Assembly (NCBI RefSeq): GCF_001540865.1
Contig: NC_033629.1
Span: 11,805,607-11,869,606, forward strand
DNA length: 64,000 nt
Direction: 5' to 3'
Origin: Ananas comosus
Taxonomy: Eukaryota; Streptophyta; Magnoliopsida; Poales; Bromeliaceae
A program made the translations under genes and the position numbers. Below, one piece after another: positions 11,337 to 23,052 of this stretch; positions within the stretch are counted from its first letter, which is position 1; each line of letters starts with the position of its first letter. Under the pieces are notes generated by a model. That model had not been told where the DNA came from. It saw nothing but the letters and a program-made list of their open reading frames with translations, and did no database searches.

Positions 11337-12070
11337 TGTGACAGTCTGATAATTTTACATCGGATAGGTATGGCTACATATGGAAATATATAAACTTAAT
11401 TATGTTAAATATAATAGCTGGAGTTAGGCATTTTGATCCGGTGGTTTTGACCCAACGAGTTATTATTGTTAGCGGGTTGGGTCGTTACATTTGGTATCAG
11501 AGTCGATTCACCAGTCAGAAGTGTTTGGTGAGTTTTGGCTTAGTCAGAGTCAAAATGATAGACTAAGTCAGGGTCGAAATGACAAAAGTAGCGAGATAAG
11601 TCTCACATCATCTGGTGATTTTGGGCTGTGTGTGTAGAGCTAACGAGAACCATATCGGATAGTTATGGCTAAATGTGAGAATATATAAGCTTGATTACAC
11701 TAAACATAATAATTGGACTTAAACAATTTGAGTCGCTGGTTTGGGCCCAACGAGTTATTATTGTAAGTGGATTGGATCGTTACATTTGATATCAGAGACG
11801 ATTCACTAGTTAGAAGTGTGAGATGAATTTTAGCTGAGTCAAAGTCAGAATGATATGCTAAGTCAGGATCAGAATAATAAGACTAGCGAGATATGTCTTA
11901 CATCGTGTGGTAATCTTGGACTTTGGAGCTGACGAGAGCATCGGATAGTTATGGTTAGATGTAGGAATATATAACATTGATTAGCTTAGACATAATAACT
12001 GAATTTAAGCATTTTAGACCGGTGGTTTGGGCCCAATAAATTATTATTTCTGATGGGACGAATTGTTACA
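11337..12070 (+). mobile_element. TRIM-like LTR retroelement array with tRNA-Met primer sites
   Basis: Three repeats of about 290 bp, starting near 11359, 11654 and 11940 at (A)TCGGATAG-TATGG. The first two end in GTTACA followed by TTTGGTATCAGAG and TTTGATATCAGAG; TGGTATCAGAG is the primer-binding site for initiator methionine tRNA. The layout reads LTR-internal-LTR-internal-LTR, with short internals and no protein coding, as in tandem TRIM elements. CTAAA at 11332-11336 and 12071-12075 may be the target duplication, but the first 20 bases are shared with a paralogous locus near 13170, so the 5' boundary is uncertain. Confidence 0.6.
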
Positions 12071-12848
12071 CTAAAAGAAATAAATTATTTATATACACAA
12101 AATTCTATAGTTGTGGTGAGAGATTGAAATATAGGTATCAAATGTAGAGATGGAGTAAGTTGGAAAATATAAATTTTATTTGCTAGGTTATTTTTTGTAT
12201 TATTATTAGAAAAAATGCAAGGCCATTTGGATCAGTATATTATTGCTTTTGTTTTAAGTGTTGGACATAGATTTAAAATATAGGTTGAAATATAGATTTT
12301 ATCTGTAGGTTCAATTGCCGTATCTTCTTATAATCGCAATAAATCAAATATAATTTTTTAACTTTCACACAGGTAGTGTGGTTTCAAATGCCAAATGTAA
12401 AACAAGTCCTAATATTAAATTGATAAATAATATTAAATCAATATATATAATAAGCTTTTTTCTTAGCAAACCTATATTTAACTACACAGCAAAAGTAGGA
12501 TAGAATACATGTACACATGAACTACGCTAATAAATGGAGTTGTTTTGGTCAACAACGGTATGATTATAATAATTATAATTAAACGTTGTTCGATCATATT
12601 TTAATCTTCAAGCATTTGATGTGACACTTGTTGTTGATGGACTACAAATAAAGTTTGGACAACTATTGCCAAAGGGCCCACGTAGTTATCAAAAAATAAA
12701 ATATAAACTTCAAATACGGGCCCATATGTTTCATATTTTTTACTTTAATATCTTATAATTTAAGGTGTATTAATTTAATGAGCTCGTAGTTTGAGGACTA
12801 AACATGAAATTCGCTACTATTGAAAGGTTAAGGTCAGACGGGATGTTA

Positions 12849-13005
12849 CCGACCGTCTCTAGCGCAAGTGACAGAGAGTTTGATGGTTGATATCCGGATC
12901 TCAAATTTGAATCATAATTAAGTCACATTTTTCACTAAATTTATTTTTATAAAAAATAAAACGAAACAAGTGCCATACATACCATCTTTCTTTCTTGAGA
13001 AAAAA
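12849..13005 (+). mobile_element. tRNA-derived SINE
   Basis: Starts CCGACCGTCTCTAGCGCAAG, a diverged B-box region follows, and it ends in TCTTTCTTTCTTGAG plus an A-run. The 3' flank (ATTCATTACTATTAAAATG) repeats the 5' flank (ATTCGCTACTATTGAAAGG), so the target duplication is long or overlaps the local 37-bp repeat. Confidence 0.7.
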
Positions 13006-13129
13006 AATTCATTACTATTAAAATGTTAAGGTTAGACGTGACGTTTGAACGTTTCAAAGTCTCCGGATTTGCGGTTCCAACATCCCAATCTGTGGGCGGG
13101 CCGCCTGTCCATACAATAAATTCTTCTAA

Positions 13130-13138
13130 AATAAACAA
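13130..13138. other. Paralogous empty site of the Mutator-like element
   Basis: AATAAACAA occurs once here, in DNA otherwise matching both flanks of the 10571-11297 element. It dates the insertion after the duplication of this segment. Confidence 0.75.
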
Positions 13139-13239
13139 GTATAACAAAAAAAAAAAAAAATTTGATCATGCTGAACGTGACACTCGAATAATTTTACACA
13201 AAATGGTGGAGTCAATATTTAAAATCTTTAAAAAAGCGC

Positions 13240-14577
13240 CGCCATCATTTGGTTAATAGCGAGCCACATCTGCTCTGGGGGAGGTTGATTAGATCTTTAT
13301 ACTACACCAGAAGAAGGCCGTTACATAAGGGTAGAGCTTTCAGACCCTACTCCCAGTGGTGGAAGAGTGTGGTGAGGTGTCGTGACGCGTTCAAATGCGG
13401 TGTATCTTACGTACTTGGAGACGGAAGAACCATCAGACTGTGGTCTGACATTAGGATTGGAGAAACCCTTCTTAGTACCCTGTTTTCGAAAATCTTCGAC
13501 AAAATCGAGAACAAGGAGGCCACAATTTTCCAATGCTGGAATGTATGCGGCGGGAGATAGCGTTTCATATCCAGAGGGCTCAGATCTTCCCCCCCCCCCT
13601 CTAATAGTCGACGGCAAATGATGATGCTTAAAGAGCTACTGCCACAGTACAATCCAACCCCCACATCGGATATGCTCAAGTGGCGATGGACCAGCAACGA
13701 ATCTTTCACCGTTAAATCCCTATATAACTTCATTTCCGACGCAGGACAGAGAGACACGACGTATGTGCATTTATGGAGTTTATGAGCACCGGCCAAAATC
13801 AAAATCTTTATCTGGATTCTGCTCCGCAAAAGACTACTTACTGCTGATAGACTGCTTCGCCACGGCTGCCCCGTGGACTAGCATTGCGTCTTCTGCGCTA
13901 TGTGCTCAGAAAGCTGTGACCATCTTTTCTGTAACTGTGTATTTGCCAGATACCTTTTTTTCAGTGAGGGAAGCTCAGACCCAACCGACTTGGGACAAAG
14001 TGACGTGCGACGTCTTTGGGCAGACACTTCCACTATCCCTGACGCTACGAGGAGAAAGAAACGTCTAACCATTGGCGGTAATCTGGTGGNTATTTATTTG
14101 GATTTAGCGATCATCTGTAAGTTGATTTATTTATTTTCATAATAAAATTTAGTTAGATTTAAATCACAATTAGATTTCTGTGCGGCATTTGTTCCAACAG
14201 AAACGTCTAACCATTGGCAGTAATCTAGTGGGTCATTTGGACGGAACGCAACAATTCTATCTTCCGCGACTACCTCCCCAATGCTATCAGGGCTCTCGAG
14301 CGTGTCTCTACCTTGTTGAATTACTGGACGTTCTTGCCTTGACGAAGCCGGGAACGATCTGTGATCTCTCTACTTCTCTCTGCTTCTCTCTCGGACCTCC
14401 CACTCTTGTACTCTCGCATCCTCCGTGCTACCTCTCTAGCTTTCTCCTATAGCTTTATTTTTCCTTTCTTGTATTTTTCTACCTTTCTCTGCTTTCTTAG
14501 GAGGCCTTAGCTGCTTCCATCATATACGCCTAATTCATTTTGCTTGATGAATGAAGCATCTTTCTCAAAAATAAAAA
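13240..14577 (+). mobile_element. 5'-truncated LINE (non-LTR retrotransposon), copy 1
   Basis: Broken coding sequence for the C-terminal zinc-binding region of plant LINE reverse transcriptase (zf-RVT type). Seen: WSDIRIGETLLSTLF and ENKEATIFQCWN at about 13440-13540, KWRWTSNESFTVKSLY near 13680, AKIKIFIWILLRKR near 13790, and SESCDHLFCNCVFARYLF near 13905. Frames change and stops occur, so it is dead. It ends GATGAATGAAGCATC then TTTCTCAAAAA and a poly-A. An insert with an N at 14090 interrupts it: about 33 bases before the N (14057-14089) recur at about 14202-14234. No reverse transcriptase core remains. Confidence 0.8.
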
Positions 14578-15230
14578 AAAATAAAAATCTTAATTTTACT
14601 ATTTAAAATTATTTTATCGTCTCTTTTATGAGAAGAGTAATGGTAACTGAGGCACAAAATTTTATACTCTATTTCTTCAAAAATCATTATTTTCACTAAT
14701 CTGATCATTTTTTTCCATAATGCAATAAATTCAAAAAACATTATAAACCTTCGGGTGAATGAGATGTGATATCTACATCCATATATATATAAATAGATGT
14801 ATAAGTATTTTTTTTTCTTATGAGAAATCACATGAGTAGTGAACAGGGATGTACAGAGACATGCATTAGTGAAGGCATGCAATAAATTCTCAAAGTGCAA
14901 GTCAAATAAATCCAAGAAGTTAAAAATAGAATAAAACTTTTAATTATTTAAACAATTATTTTGAAATAATTCAAATTTGAGCTTAATTAGTTTGATACAT
15001 TTTACCTAAAAATTCGGTACCCATATCACTCAAAGTTTGGAAAATGTTTCGATCCAAAAAACAAAGTTGGAGAAAAACGAAAAAAATTTCGGCGAGCGGT
15101 TTTTTTAATTCCTTTTAAGCAAAAGAATTTGGTGGTTCTCTTTTTTTTTTTTTTTTTTTGAGGATAAGCTAACACACTATCTGCTTTATTTATAGAGAAA
15201 GTGATTTATGCTACAAAGGTGAGGCATCCA
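14578..15230. other. AT-rich spacer
   Basis: AT-rich DNA without coding signal. A T-run followed by GATAAGCTAACACACTATC at about 15140-15190 looks like the minus-strand tail of a SINE. Confidence 0.45.
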
Positions 15231-15234
15231 AGGC

Positions 15235-15830
15235 CTCGAGGAAAAAAAAAACTACGAATTGTGGTAGAGCTGATTTACCGGGAGAAGATGTTTCCAAAAC
15301 TTCGTCAGTGACTTCAACTTGTGGGCAGCTAGTAGGGAATTAATCCGTCCAGACATTTCGAAAAATCGTCCTATTTCTGACCTTCCAAATGATTTATCAG
15401 CAGGCTACTAGAGCTGATAGCTTTTTGACACTTACTCGAGGAAAAAAAAAAACCTATGAATTGTGGTGGAGCTGATTTACTGGGAAGAAGATGTTCTTAG
15501 GTGACTTCAACTTTTGGGCAGCTAATAGGGAATCCATCCGGACATTTCGAAAAATCATCCTATTTTTGACCTTCCAAATGATTTATCAGCAGGCTACTAG
15601 AGTTGATAGCTTTCTAACATTGACACAGGAAAAAAAAAAAAGCTACGAATTGTGGTGGAGCTGATTTATTGGGAGAAGATGTTCCCAAAACTTCGTCGGT
15701 GACTTCAACTTGTAGGCAACTAGTAGGAAATCCGTTCAGACATTTCGAAAGATCATTCAATTTCTAACCTCTCAAATAATTTACCAGCAGGTTACTAAAG
15801 CTGATAGCTTGCTAGCCATCGATTGAGGTC
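15235..15830 (-). repeat. Tandem triplication of a LINE C-terminal fragment
   Basis: Three units of about 190-200 bp start near 15239, 15439 and 15628, each with an A-run then CTACGAATTGTGGT(A/G)GAG. On the minus strand the best unit encodes IIWKVRNRTIFRNVW, the motif that follows the zinc-binding region in plant LINEs. Stops are present. It is a relic of a different LINE copy, repeated in tandem. Confidence 0.65.
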
Positions 15831-15925
15831 CTTTCTTGCTCGTCCACCTGAAATTATTAATTGCTTATACTGTAGCCCCACAAAAACCAATAGGAGCACA
15901 GTGAGATCCGGTGTCAATTCAAAAA

Positions 15926-16278
15926 GGAAAAACTTCAAAAACCCCCCTGTGGTTTCGTAGTTTTTCACCTTACCCCCCTGTGTTTTAAAATGTATCAAGT
16001 TGCCCCTCTGTGGTTTTGTTTTATCTTTTGGGTAGCTTTTTCGTTAATATTTTATTAAATTATATACAAAAAACTTCAGATACCCATCTAGATTTATCAA
16101 ATATTTACTTTAGTACCCTTTAATTTTAACTTTATCACTGATTTAAGAAAAAAAATAATAAAATTGATAAGAAAAATAGAAAAACAAAACCACAGAGGGG
16201 TAAATTGATACATTTTAAACCATAGGGGGGCAAAGTGAGAAACTATAAAATCACAGGGCGGGTTTTTGAAGTTTTCCC
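15926..16278. mobile_element. MITE of the GGAAAAACTTCAAAAAC family, copy 2
   Basis: Ends GGAAAAACTTCAAAAACCCC and GGGTTTTTGAAGTTTTCCC. The flanks carry a 9-bp target duplication, ATTCAAAAA at 15917-15925 and ATTCGAAAA at 16279-16287 (one mismatch), which points to a Mutator-like source. Confidence 0.85.
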
Positions 16279-18079
16279 ATTCGAAAAGGACAAAGTGAAA
16301 TGCTTTGGGTAATGCAATTATTGATGCATTCCACATGTTATACATTGACTTTTAATTGACTTTGATACCTATCATAAAATATCATATATAAGTATGCAAA
16401 AAATTTATATATATATATATATATAAAGCAAGTTTGTGATTGAAAAAGTATAAAATTTACCCTTTTTTTAGAATACACAGTTACTATTTTCCACAAAAAT
16501 AATATTGCATAAGATTGGTAGCAAGGTGAACATGAGAGAGAAACCACACACACAAAAACAACACACCCGGGGAACAGTGGGGGTAAAGAGGGAAGACTTA
16601 CGTCCACGGCATCGTAAAAAATATGTGAATTGGTACTTTTAACGCCTCTGCCACATGTGTGTGTCCTGAACAAGCATTTTCCCGGGTCAGCAGTTGGATT
16701 CAAACTTCCATTGTGCATAAAATTAAACTAGTATTAAACCCCTGGATCATCAAAAGTGATAATATCAAAACCAAAACAGGCTTCCCCAATAGACCAAGAA
16801 TGACAAATAAATTTTGTTACTACATCTGGAATCACCTAAAAAGTACAGCTAATCAATTTGGATCAATGACTCTACATATGGCGACCTCATGCAACAAAAG
16901 AAATTTATTGAAATAAGCTTGTGAAATCAAACCTGCATAGATGAGGATGACAAAGGTGAAAATATAATGATATGTGATACTTTCGATAGTTAAAAACTCA
17001 TCATGCATTTGCACAAACCAAAGCTGATTGTTCTGATTATATAGAGGTTAATATGTTTGGAAACCCCCTCTACTACAGAAATCATTTCTGACCTGATTTT
17101 CTGATTGACAAGCCTGAACTTTTTGTCTTTTGATTAGAGCTATTTCCATCAGATAAGTTGTCCGGTAACATTGTTCATATTATAATAATATAATACTGTT
17201 AATATGTTGGTCTTTACAATATGAAGGCTTATTATTAATTAATTTATACACATAATCTAAAATATTGTATAAAATCATTAATACATAAATAATATATTAA
17301 GGTGTAATGTTAACGTGGGAGATATGTTGCATCACTCTTTAATTAATAAAAGATTATATAATTGAGCAGCGTGAGGAGAAAGGACATTTTTTATATTTTT
17401 TTTTAGATGTTTTTTTAATTATTTTTTATTTGTAGTGATTTACTCTTCTTGAAGAAGGGTGTTTTGGTTCTTGTGAAAGAAACTAGAGGCTCCTCGGAGA
17501 CATCCACAGCCCCCATTTTGGACTATTTCTTGCTGTTAAAATTTCTTCATATCATTTTGCATTTGTCTTCTGGTTCACGAGACTAATCAAGTTGCTAATT
17601 TATTTAATATTTAATTTAATTATAACATATTATATTATATTATATTTTTATAATTTTTTTACTTTCGATATTGTATTATTATTTTTTTAAGGCATTCCTA
17701 CACTATATATATACTTCGCAGATTCTGCATTTACTCCTTGTACATGTATTCTATATATATAAGATTTTTAGCTAGATAAATTTAATGATATGAACTATAA
17801 TGTGTGCATAAACTAATCAGCATGCTTCGCATATGTTTGTCCGCAATCGCTCCAATACGCTTAATTATAGATTTATTAGTCTATTATTGGTGTAATTTAT
17901 GTTCCCTATAATACAAAAAATTAATTACAAGTTGATTAGTGTTGCTTAAGTGATATCATTAACTATTAACAACTTTGCCTCTTGCTTTGTAGTAGTTCAT
18001 ATTATTCTAATGGCCTATGCATAGATGAAGATGCCTAGGTTTTGCTTCGGACAGTGGCCCACGCGAATAAATTGTTGTG
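16279..18079. other. Intergenic DNA without supported genes
   Basis: Mostly AT-rich. A less AT-rich stretch at about 16560-16760 is open on the minus strand (stop near 16338) but matches nothing I recognise. A (TA)n run lies at about 16409-16427. Confidence 0.45.
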
Positions 18080-18084
18080 GACTA

Positions 18085-18393
18085 ATCCGTTTGGATAGGG
18101 GATAGGGATAGGGACCCCTTATCCCCTTTATATCCAAATGCTAATTTTTTATCTGAGAACAGTAGTTATCGATTACCTATAATAATCGGGTATAACTATT
18201 CCCACTAACACCTTCATTTTCTATATAAAACTATCTACTATTTTTCTTATTCCATATTATCTATCCAAACGTTATTTTTCTTATCCCTGGAAACAACTCA
18301 ATTTTCATCCAAATATTATTTTTCTTATCTCCATACTTGTACCTATTCCTGTAATAGCTAATTCTTGCTTATACCAGAACCAAACGCTATAAA
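18085..18393. mobile_element. MITE with CGTTTGG ends (copy 1 of family)
   Basis: Starts CCGTTTGGATAGGGGATAGG and ends GAACCAAACGCTATAA. Inner blocks ACACCTTCATTTTCTATATA and CAATTTTCATCCAAA are shared with the copies at 35530 and, in inverse orientation, at 44461. Confidence 0.7.
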
Positions 18394-19408
18394 TATAACT
18401 AGTATGGAATAACATGTGTGACCATTAATTCATAATATTCTATAATATTATTTATTCAGAAAAGTATACATCTTTCACAGTCATATGGGAGACAAGCTAA
18501 TTAAGTAGAAATAAGATAATTTTAATTTTTTTAACTTCACACATATAAGCCACAATAAATGATATATTATTCAAATTCAAGTCAATTAAAATGTCTTTAC
18601 GTTTTGGTCTTAATAGTTTATATCAACCTTTGAAGCATTTGAATTTATTAACAATATAACCCCTATAATTATAAACTAATTTATCCGAGCTAATGCGCCT
18701 AATCAAACTCGAGCTTAAGTTCTTTGTTACTAATTCTACGTGTAATAAGATAAGATTAGAAATCTTGTAACTCTCTAACAAAAAAATTTTGCTCGGTGTT
18801 TCTTTTTTTTGTTTGAGCCGTCAAAATTGACTCAATTTTGATACCATCATATTTCAAAACTAAGGAGTCCACTTCACAAGATTGGTCGTATTAATTTGAC
18901 TTATTCAAATTTGATTTTTCTAGTGATCACGATGTGACATGTGGATAGTATGATTGTGCAAAGAAAAATTAAGTTTAATTTTCCAATCCACTCTAACATA
19001 GACAGATAAATCCAACTTCAAGTTATTAGTTCCGAACACGGCATTAGTTCCGAACTCAATGCCGTGTTGGGCAAAAAAAAAAAACGTTTTGGAGTTTAGA
19101 GATTTGAAAGGAAATTATTCTTTTAAATTATTATATAATTTGAGCTAATATTTATATTAATAATTTGTCGATTTCTGTTTGATTTATGGCCCACTTTGGT
19201 TTTGTTTTCTAGTTCTTAACTTTTCCGAGAGCAAAAGAATAATTTGGTTCAATTTTTTCATTAAAAGAATCTGAACAATCAAATCATGCTCAATCCTTTG
19301 ATAATGATATCATTAATTGTAAAAGTCTTTGTTTCCAAACGATTCTAGATGTAGAACTACTTGAGTAGCTTGAACTATAGGAGTGTACATCACTTTCACT
19401 CAGATTAA
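18394..19408. other. AT-rich spacer
   Basis: No gene is supported. From about 19250 on the sequence resembles the 3' flank of BAHD-3, see the 24865-25255 entry. Confidence 0.45.
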
Positions 19409-19765
19409 GCGGGTATTTGGTTTGGCGTAAGACGAACCGAAAAATTATTTTCGGTATGAAAAATGTTTTCTCGTTCGATTGGTTAAAAATATTTTTACGA
19501 ATTAAGAAAAAAATTAAAATTTTCATTTTTCGTTGTTTTTCGAGGAAAAATAAAAATTCAAGCTGCGTAAATCTTTATTTATTTATTTTTTTCACCAAAC
19601 CAAACAAATAAAAAAATTTTGTCCTTCCAACCAAATAAATGTTGATGAAAACTACTTTATTTCTATAAACCACATACTACAAAATGTAAAAAAAAATTTC
19701 CATCAAATTTTTTTTTTTTTAGAATAAGTTACTTTTCACGATTATACATTGAACCAAATGGACCC
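19409..19765. mobile_element. Harbinger/Tourist-like MITE, 357 bp
   Basis: Ends GCGGGTATTTGGTTTGG and ACCAAATGGACCC, flanked by TAA on both sides (19406-19408, 19766-19768). The corresponding place near 24875 reads CAGTTTAAACAATCG, without an element. An element at the same site at 26518 is only 72 bp. Confidence 0.75.
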
Positions 19766-19817
19766 TAAACAATCGACGATAACGCATTAAATAATAAATT
19801 TTTAAATATTATAATTT

Positions 19818-20846
19818 TTAAAGATAATTGCCTATATACCCCTCAAAACTTCAGAAATATTTTATTTACTGCTCTTTTTTTTTTCTTTTCAATATACCTT
19901 TCATATATTGCTTCGTTATTCCAAAATGCTCCTACAGTTACCATCCGTTAAGTTAACTTGGATTAAACATGAATTAAATATCGACTAGAGTTTAAAAAAA
20001 TCAAAATGTCTCTTTTATCCTTAACTTAAGGAAAATATGAAATATTGGTGATGATAGAATGATATATTTGAAAAGATCAAAAATTAAAATAGTTTTTGTA
20101 TCTCTAATAAGGGTAAATAAGAAAAGTCGGTGATGGTAGAAGGGTATATTTGAAAGGATAAAATAGTAATTGCATACAGATAACAACTATTGCTAACATA
20201 TTATTAACAGAGTTTAACTCTAGAGATATATTTGAAATAGGTTGGAACGTAAAAAAATATTTTCATTATTAGCCTTCTAAGAGGGATCAATCAGAAGGTT
20301 GAAAATTTCAACCTTCTGATTGATCCCTCTTAGAAGGCTAATAATGTATATACCCCTGAAAAGTTTCCGACTTTTTGATTTACTCTTTTTATAAGGCTAA
20401 TACCGAAAATATTTCTTTTTACGTTCCAACCTATTTCTAATATACCCCTAAGTTAGAATCTATTAATGAACTCTGTTATCTTTATAAAATTACTATTTTG
20501 CCCTTTCAAATATACCCTTTTACCATCACCAACTTTTTTTATTTGCCCTTAAGTTAGGGCTACAAAAAATATTTTATTTTGTTGATCTTTTCAAATATAC
20601 TCTTCTACTATCACCAACATTTCTTATTTGCCCTTAAGTTAAAAATAAAAATGGTATTTTAATTTTTTGCAACTGTAGTAGATATTTAACTCACGTTTAA
20701 CCCAAATTAACTTAACGGTGGTAACTGCATGAGTATTTTTGAATAACGGAGGAACATATAAGAGATATATTAGAAAAAAAAAAAAGAAGTAAAGATAAAT
20801 AAGATATTTTCGAAGTTTTAATAAGTACATAAGTAATTATCCCTTT
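19818..20846. repeat. Large foldback element with a 41-bp perfect palindrome at its centre
   Basis: About 1 kb whose two halves are inverted copies. The outer ends are GATAATTGCCTATATACC and the inverse of ATAAGTACATAAGTAATTATC. Inner blocks such as AATAGGTTGGAACGTAAAAA recur inverted. The arms 20264-20304 and 20306-20346 are perfect complements with a one-base spacer. It sits in a copy of the BAHD-3 3' flank at a place that is empty near 24940. Confidence 0.75.
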
Positions 20847-21260
20847 TTGATATGTAAACCTTATAGAGCAGTGTCTCTATCGAAGGAGCCCATGTTTGTC
20901 CATGGTTGTAGTCGTCACGAATGGCTCCAAAGTTTGAGTTGTTCTTCTTTTGCGATAAAAGCTAGGCCAACAATTAATTAATGTCCGGTTCTGCTTGGCT
21001 CTATAGCAACAAACATTTGGGACACATTTGGTGACCTCTTACTTAAATCAGAAACATGAAAAAGAAAGATCGAAAAGCACTTCTTTAAGATCTTTCAAAT
21101 CCTCCGATGCGGTCGATCTGGTCTTAAGATACATGGAGAAGATGAATCGGACCAAGTTTGCTAAGAATAGAGCCAATCAAGCCTGTTTGAAGTGATACAG
21201 ACAAATGTTTAATAAAACGGCCATAAAGTTGAGCTTGGATGTTCGTTTTGAACGTGTAAT
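20847..21260 (+). repeat. Copy S1 of the BAHD-3 downstream segment
   Basis: Shares GATATGTAAACCTTATAGAG, CAACAATTAATTAATGTCCGG and AAGATGAATCGGACCAAG-type blocks with the segments at 21485-21830, 24920-25255 and 26995-27195 plus 28548-28780. Non-coding. Confidence 0.7.
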
Positions 21261-21275
21261 TTTAATTCGAAAATA

Positions 21276-21432
21276 CCGACCGTCCCTAGAGCAAGTGGCA
21301 AAGGGTTTGGTGGTTGGTATCTGAGGTCCCAAGTTCGAATCCTAGTTGATTCACATTTCTAGCCAAGTTTATTTCTAAATGAAATAAACGACGCGGGTAA
21401 CATGCTATCTATCTCTTCAAAAAAAAAAAATG
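21276..21432 (+). mobile_element. tRNA-derived SINE, best preserved copy
   Basis: About 150 bp. Begins CCGACCGTCCCTAGAGCAAG. An A-box-like TAGAGCAAGTGG and a B-box AGTTCGAATCC indicate a tRNA-type internal RNA polymerase III promoter. The 3' end is GAAATAAACGACGCGGGTAA, then CTATCTCTTC and poly-A. A perfect 15-bp target duplication TTTAATTCGAAAATA lies at 21261-21275 and 21433-21447. Confidence 0.92.
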
Positions 21433-21484
21433 TTTAATTCGAAAATAACTTTTAAAGCCAAACGTCTTAGGCCAACTAGTTCTG

Positions 21485-21830
21485 CTCTTCAATGTTAGTT
21501 TCTGGTCCAAATTTTATGCCAACTTTGTACTTAAATTAGAAATATTAAAAAGAAAAATAAAAAAGTGCCTTTTTTTTACATGAGATCTACCAAATCCTTG
21601 GACGCTGTCAATCTAGCTTTAAATTACATGGAGAGGATGAAACCGACCAAATTTAATCAAAATAAAGCCAATTGAGACCCGTTTGATGCAATAGAGATAA
21701 TTATTTAAAAAAAGGGGTCATAAAGTTGAGCTTGAATGTTCGTTTTGAACATGTGACCTTAATTCGAAAATAATTTTTGAAGTCAAATGCCTTTGGCTAT
21801 TAGTTCCACCATTCATGCAATATTATTTTT
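21485..21830 (+). repeat. Second diverged copy of the S1 segment
   Basis: Repeats the last about 340 bases of S1 with many differences, for example ATGGAGAGGATGAAACCGACC against ATGGAGAAGATGAATCGGACC and TAAAGTTGAGCTTGAATG against TAAAGTTGAGCTTGGATG. Non-coding. Confidence 0.65.
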
Positions 21831-22330
21831 TGAGTCCAAATATATATATTGCTGTTTCTGACACCGAATTGCTAGGTTTAGTTGTTTTTTTTAAAATCAT
21901 TTTAGAAAAGTTTATTATCTATCTGTTTTTTTTTATTTGAATTCGAATTGGAGCTATATAAATATGGTAACATGGTCCAATAGAACCAATCTTTTAGATT
22001 AAAAAAAAAAAAAGAACTCTTAAATGAATTTTGATTGTCTTATTACCATGTCACTAAATATATGAGAAAAATAAAATGACAACCATAGAAGAATATATAG
22101 TACACTTTGAATTATAGAGTTTAAAAGTTTCATATCTGGTGAGATACTAATATACACACTATCACAGTTTACAAAAAATTTTCATATGATCCTGCTTAGG
22201 AGGCTGTTTGGTTCTATATAAAATTGTGAAAAAAAAAAAAATTTCGTGGAAAAAGAATTTTACATTTCTTTAGTGTTTGATTTGTAGTAAAAAAAATTTA
22301 GTTTTCTGCCACACTTATTTGGTTGAAACG

Positions 22331-22381
<51 letters not shown>

Positions 22382-22985
22382 TGATACAAAATTTATATAT
22401 AATAATTATCATGCTATATATATTATTATAACTTATATTTTTAAATTTTATATATCAAAATTATATTGCATGTTAAGACAGTCTAGTTACTATACTTTTA
22501 TGAGTATGATTGTTTTTTTACTCATAAGTCGTTTTTTATAACAGAACTTTCGAATCGATGATCCATACTATTAAACATTATCCAGAAAATTTAAATTTTT
22601 TAAAATTAAATTTTATAATTTTTTAACTACCTTACGATCAAAAGATCTCAAAATTGACAATTTTTAACTGCCAGTATGAAATACTTGCTAGTTTAATAGT
22701 GTAAAAGAATCAGAATCGGTTGAATTTTTGATAGAAAATTCTATTCACTATCTAGATAAAGATCAATAACTCCGATCTTAAATTGAATGATCCGATCATT
22801 CTTTTTTAGGACGTCGTTTGATTTTGACCGTTCATTTTATACCCGCTTGATAAATTTTATTATAATTTCAAAAAATTATAAAATTTATTTTTAAAAAATT
22901 TTAACTACTCTATATCATATTTTCATCATGAAAAATAATTTATGAGTACAAATTATTCTATACTCATAAAATTATAGTAGCTTGT
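21831..22985. other. AT-rich spacer upstream of BAHD-3
   Basis: Contains a Harbinger-like end near 22200 (GGCTGTTTGGTTCTA), a (TA)n microsatellite at about 22332-22378 and repeat-like DNA near 22700-22850. No coding signal. Confidence 0.5.
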
Positions 22986-23003
22986 ATCTATATATTAATA
23001 GGA

Positions 23004-23036
<33 letters not shown>

Positions 23037-23052
23037 CTCTCCACCACCATTA
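22986..23052 (+). promoter_or_regulatory. BAHD-3 core promoter and CT-rich leader
   Basis: CTATATATTAATA at about 22988-23000 is a fitting TATA box. It is followed by a (CT)n run at about 23004-23031 and the ATG at 23053. Confidence 0.5.

Noticed and set aside
11332..12075. CTAAA as proven target duplication of the TRIM-like array
   Set aside because: The start of the element overlaps sequence shared with the paralogous locus at 13165-13200, so a 5-bp match may be chance.
16338..16718. 126-residue minus-strand frame
   Set aside because: Composition like spacer, no domain; I could not connect it to any exon structure.
21276..21350. tRNA gene from the A and B boxes
   Set aside because: No cloverleaf can be drawn and the unit continues to a poly-A tail with target duplication; it is a SINE.
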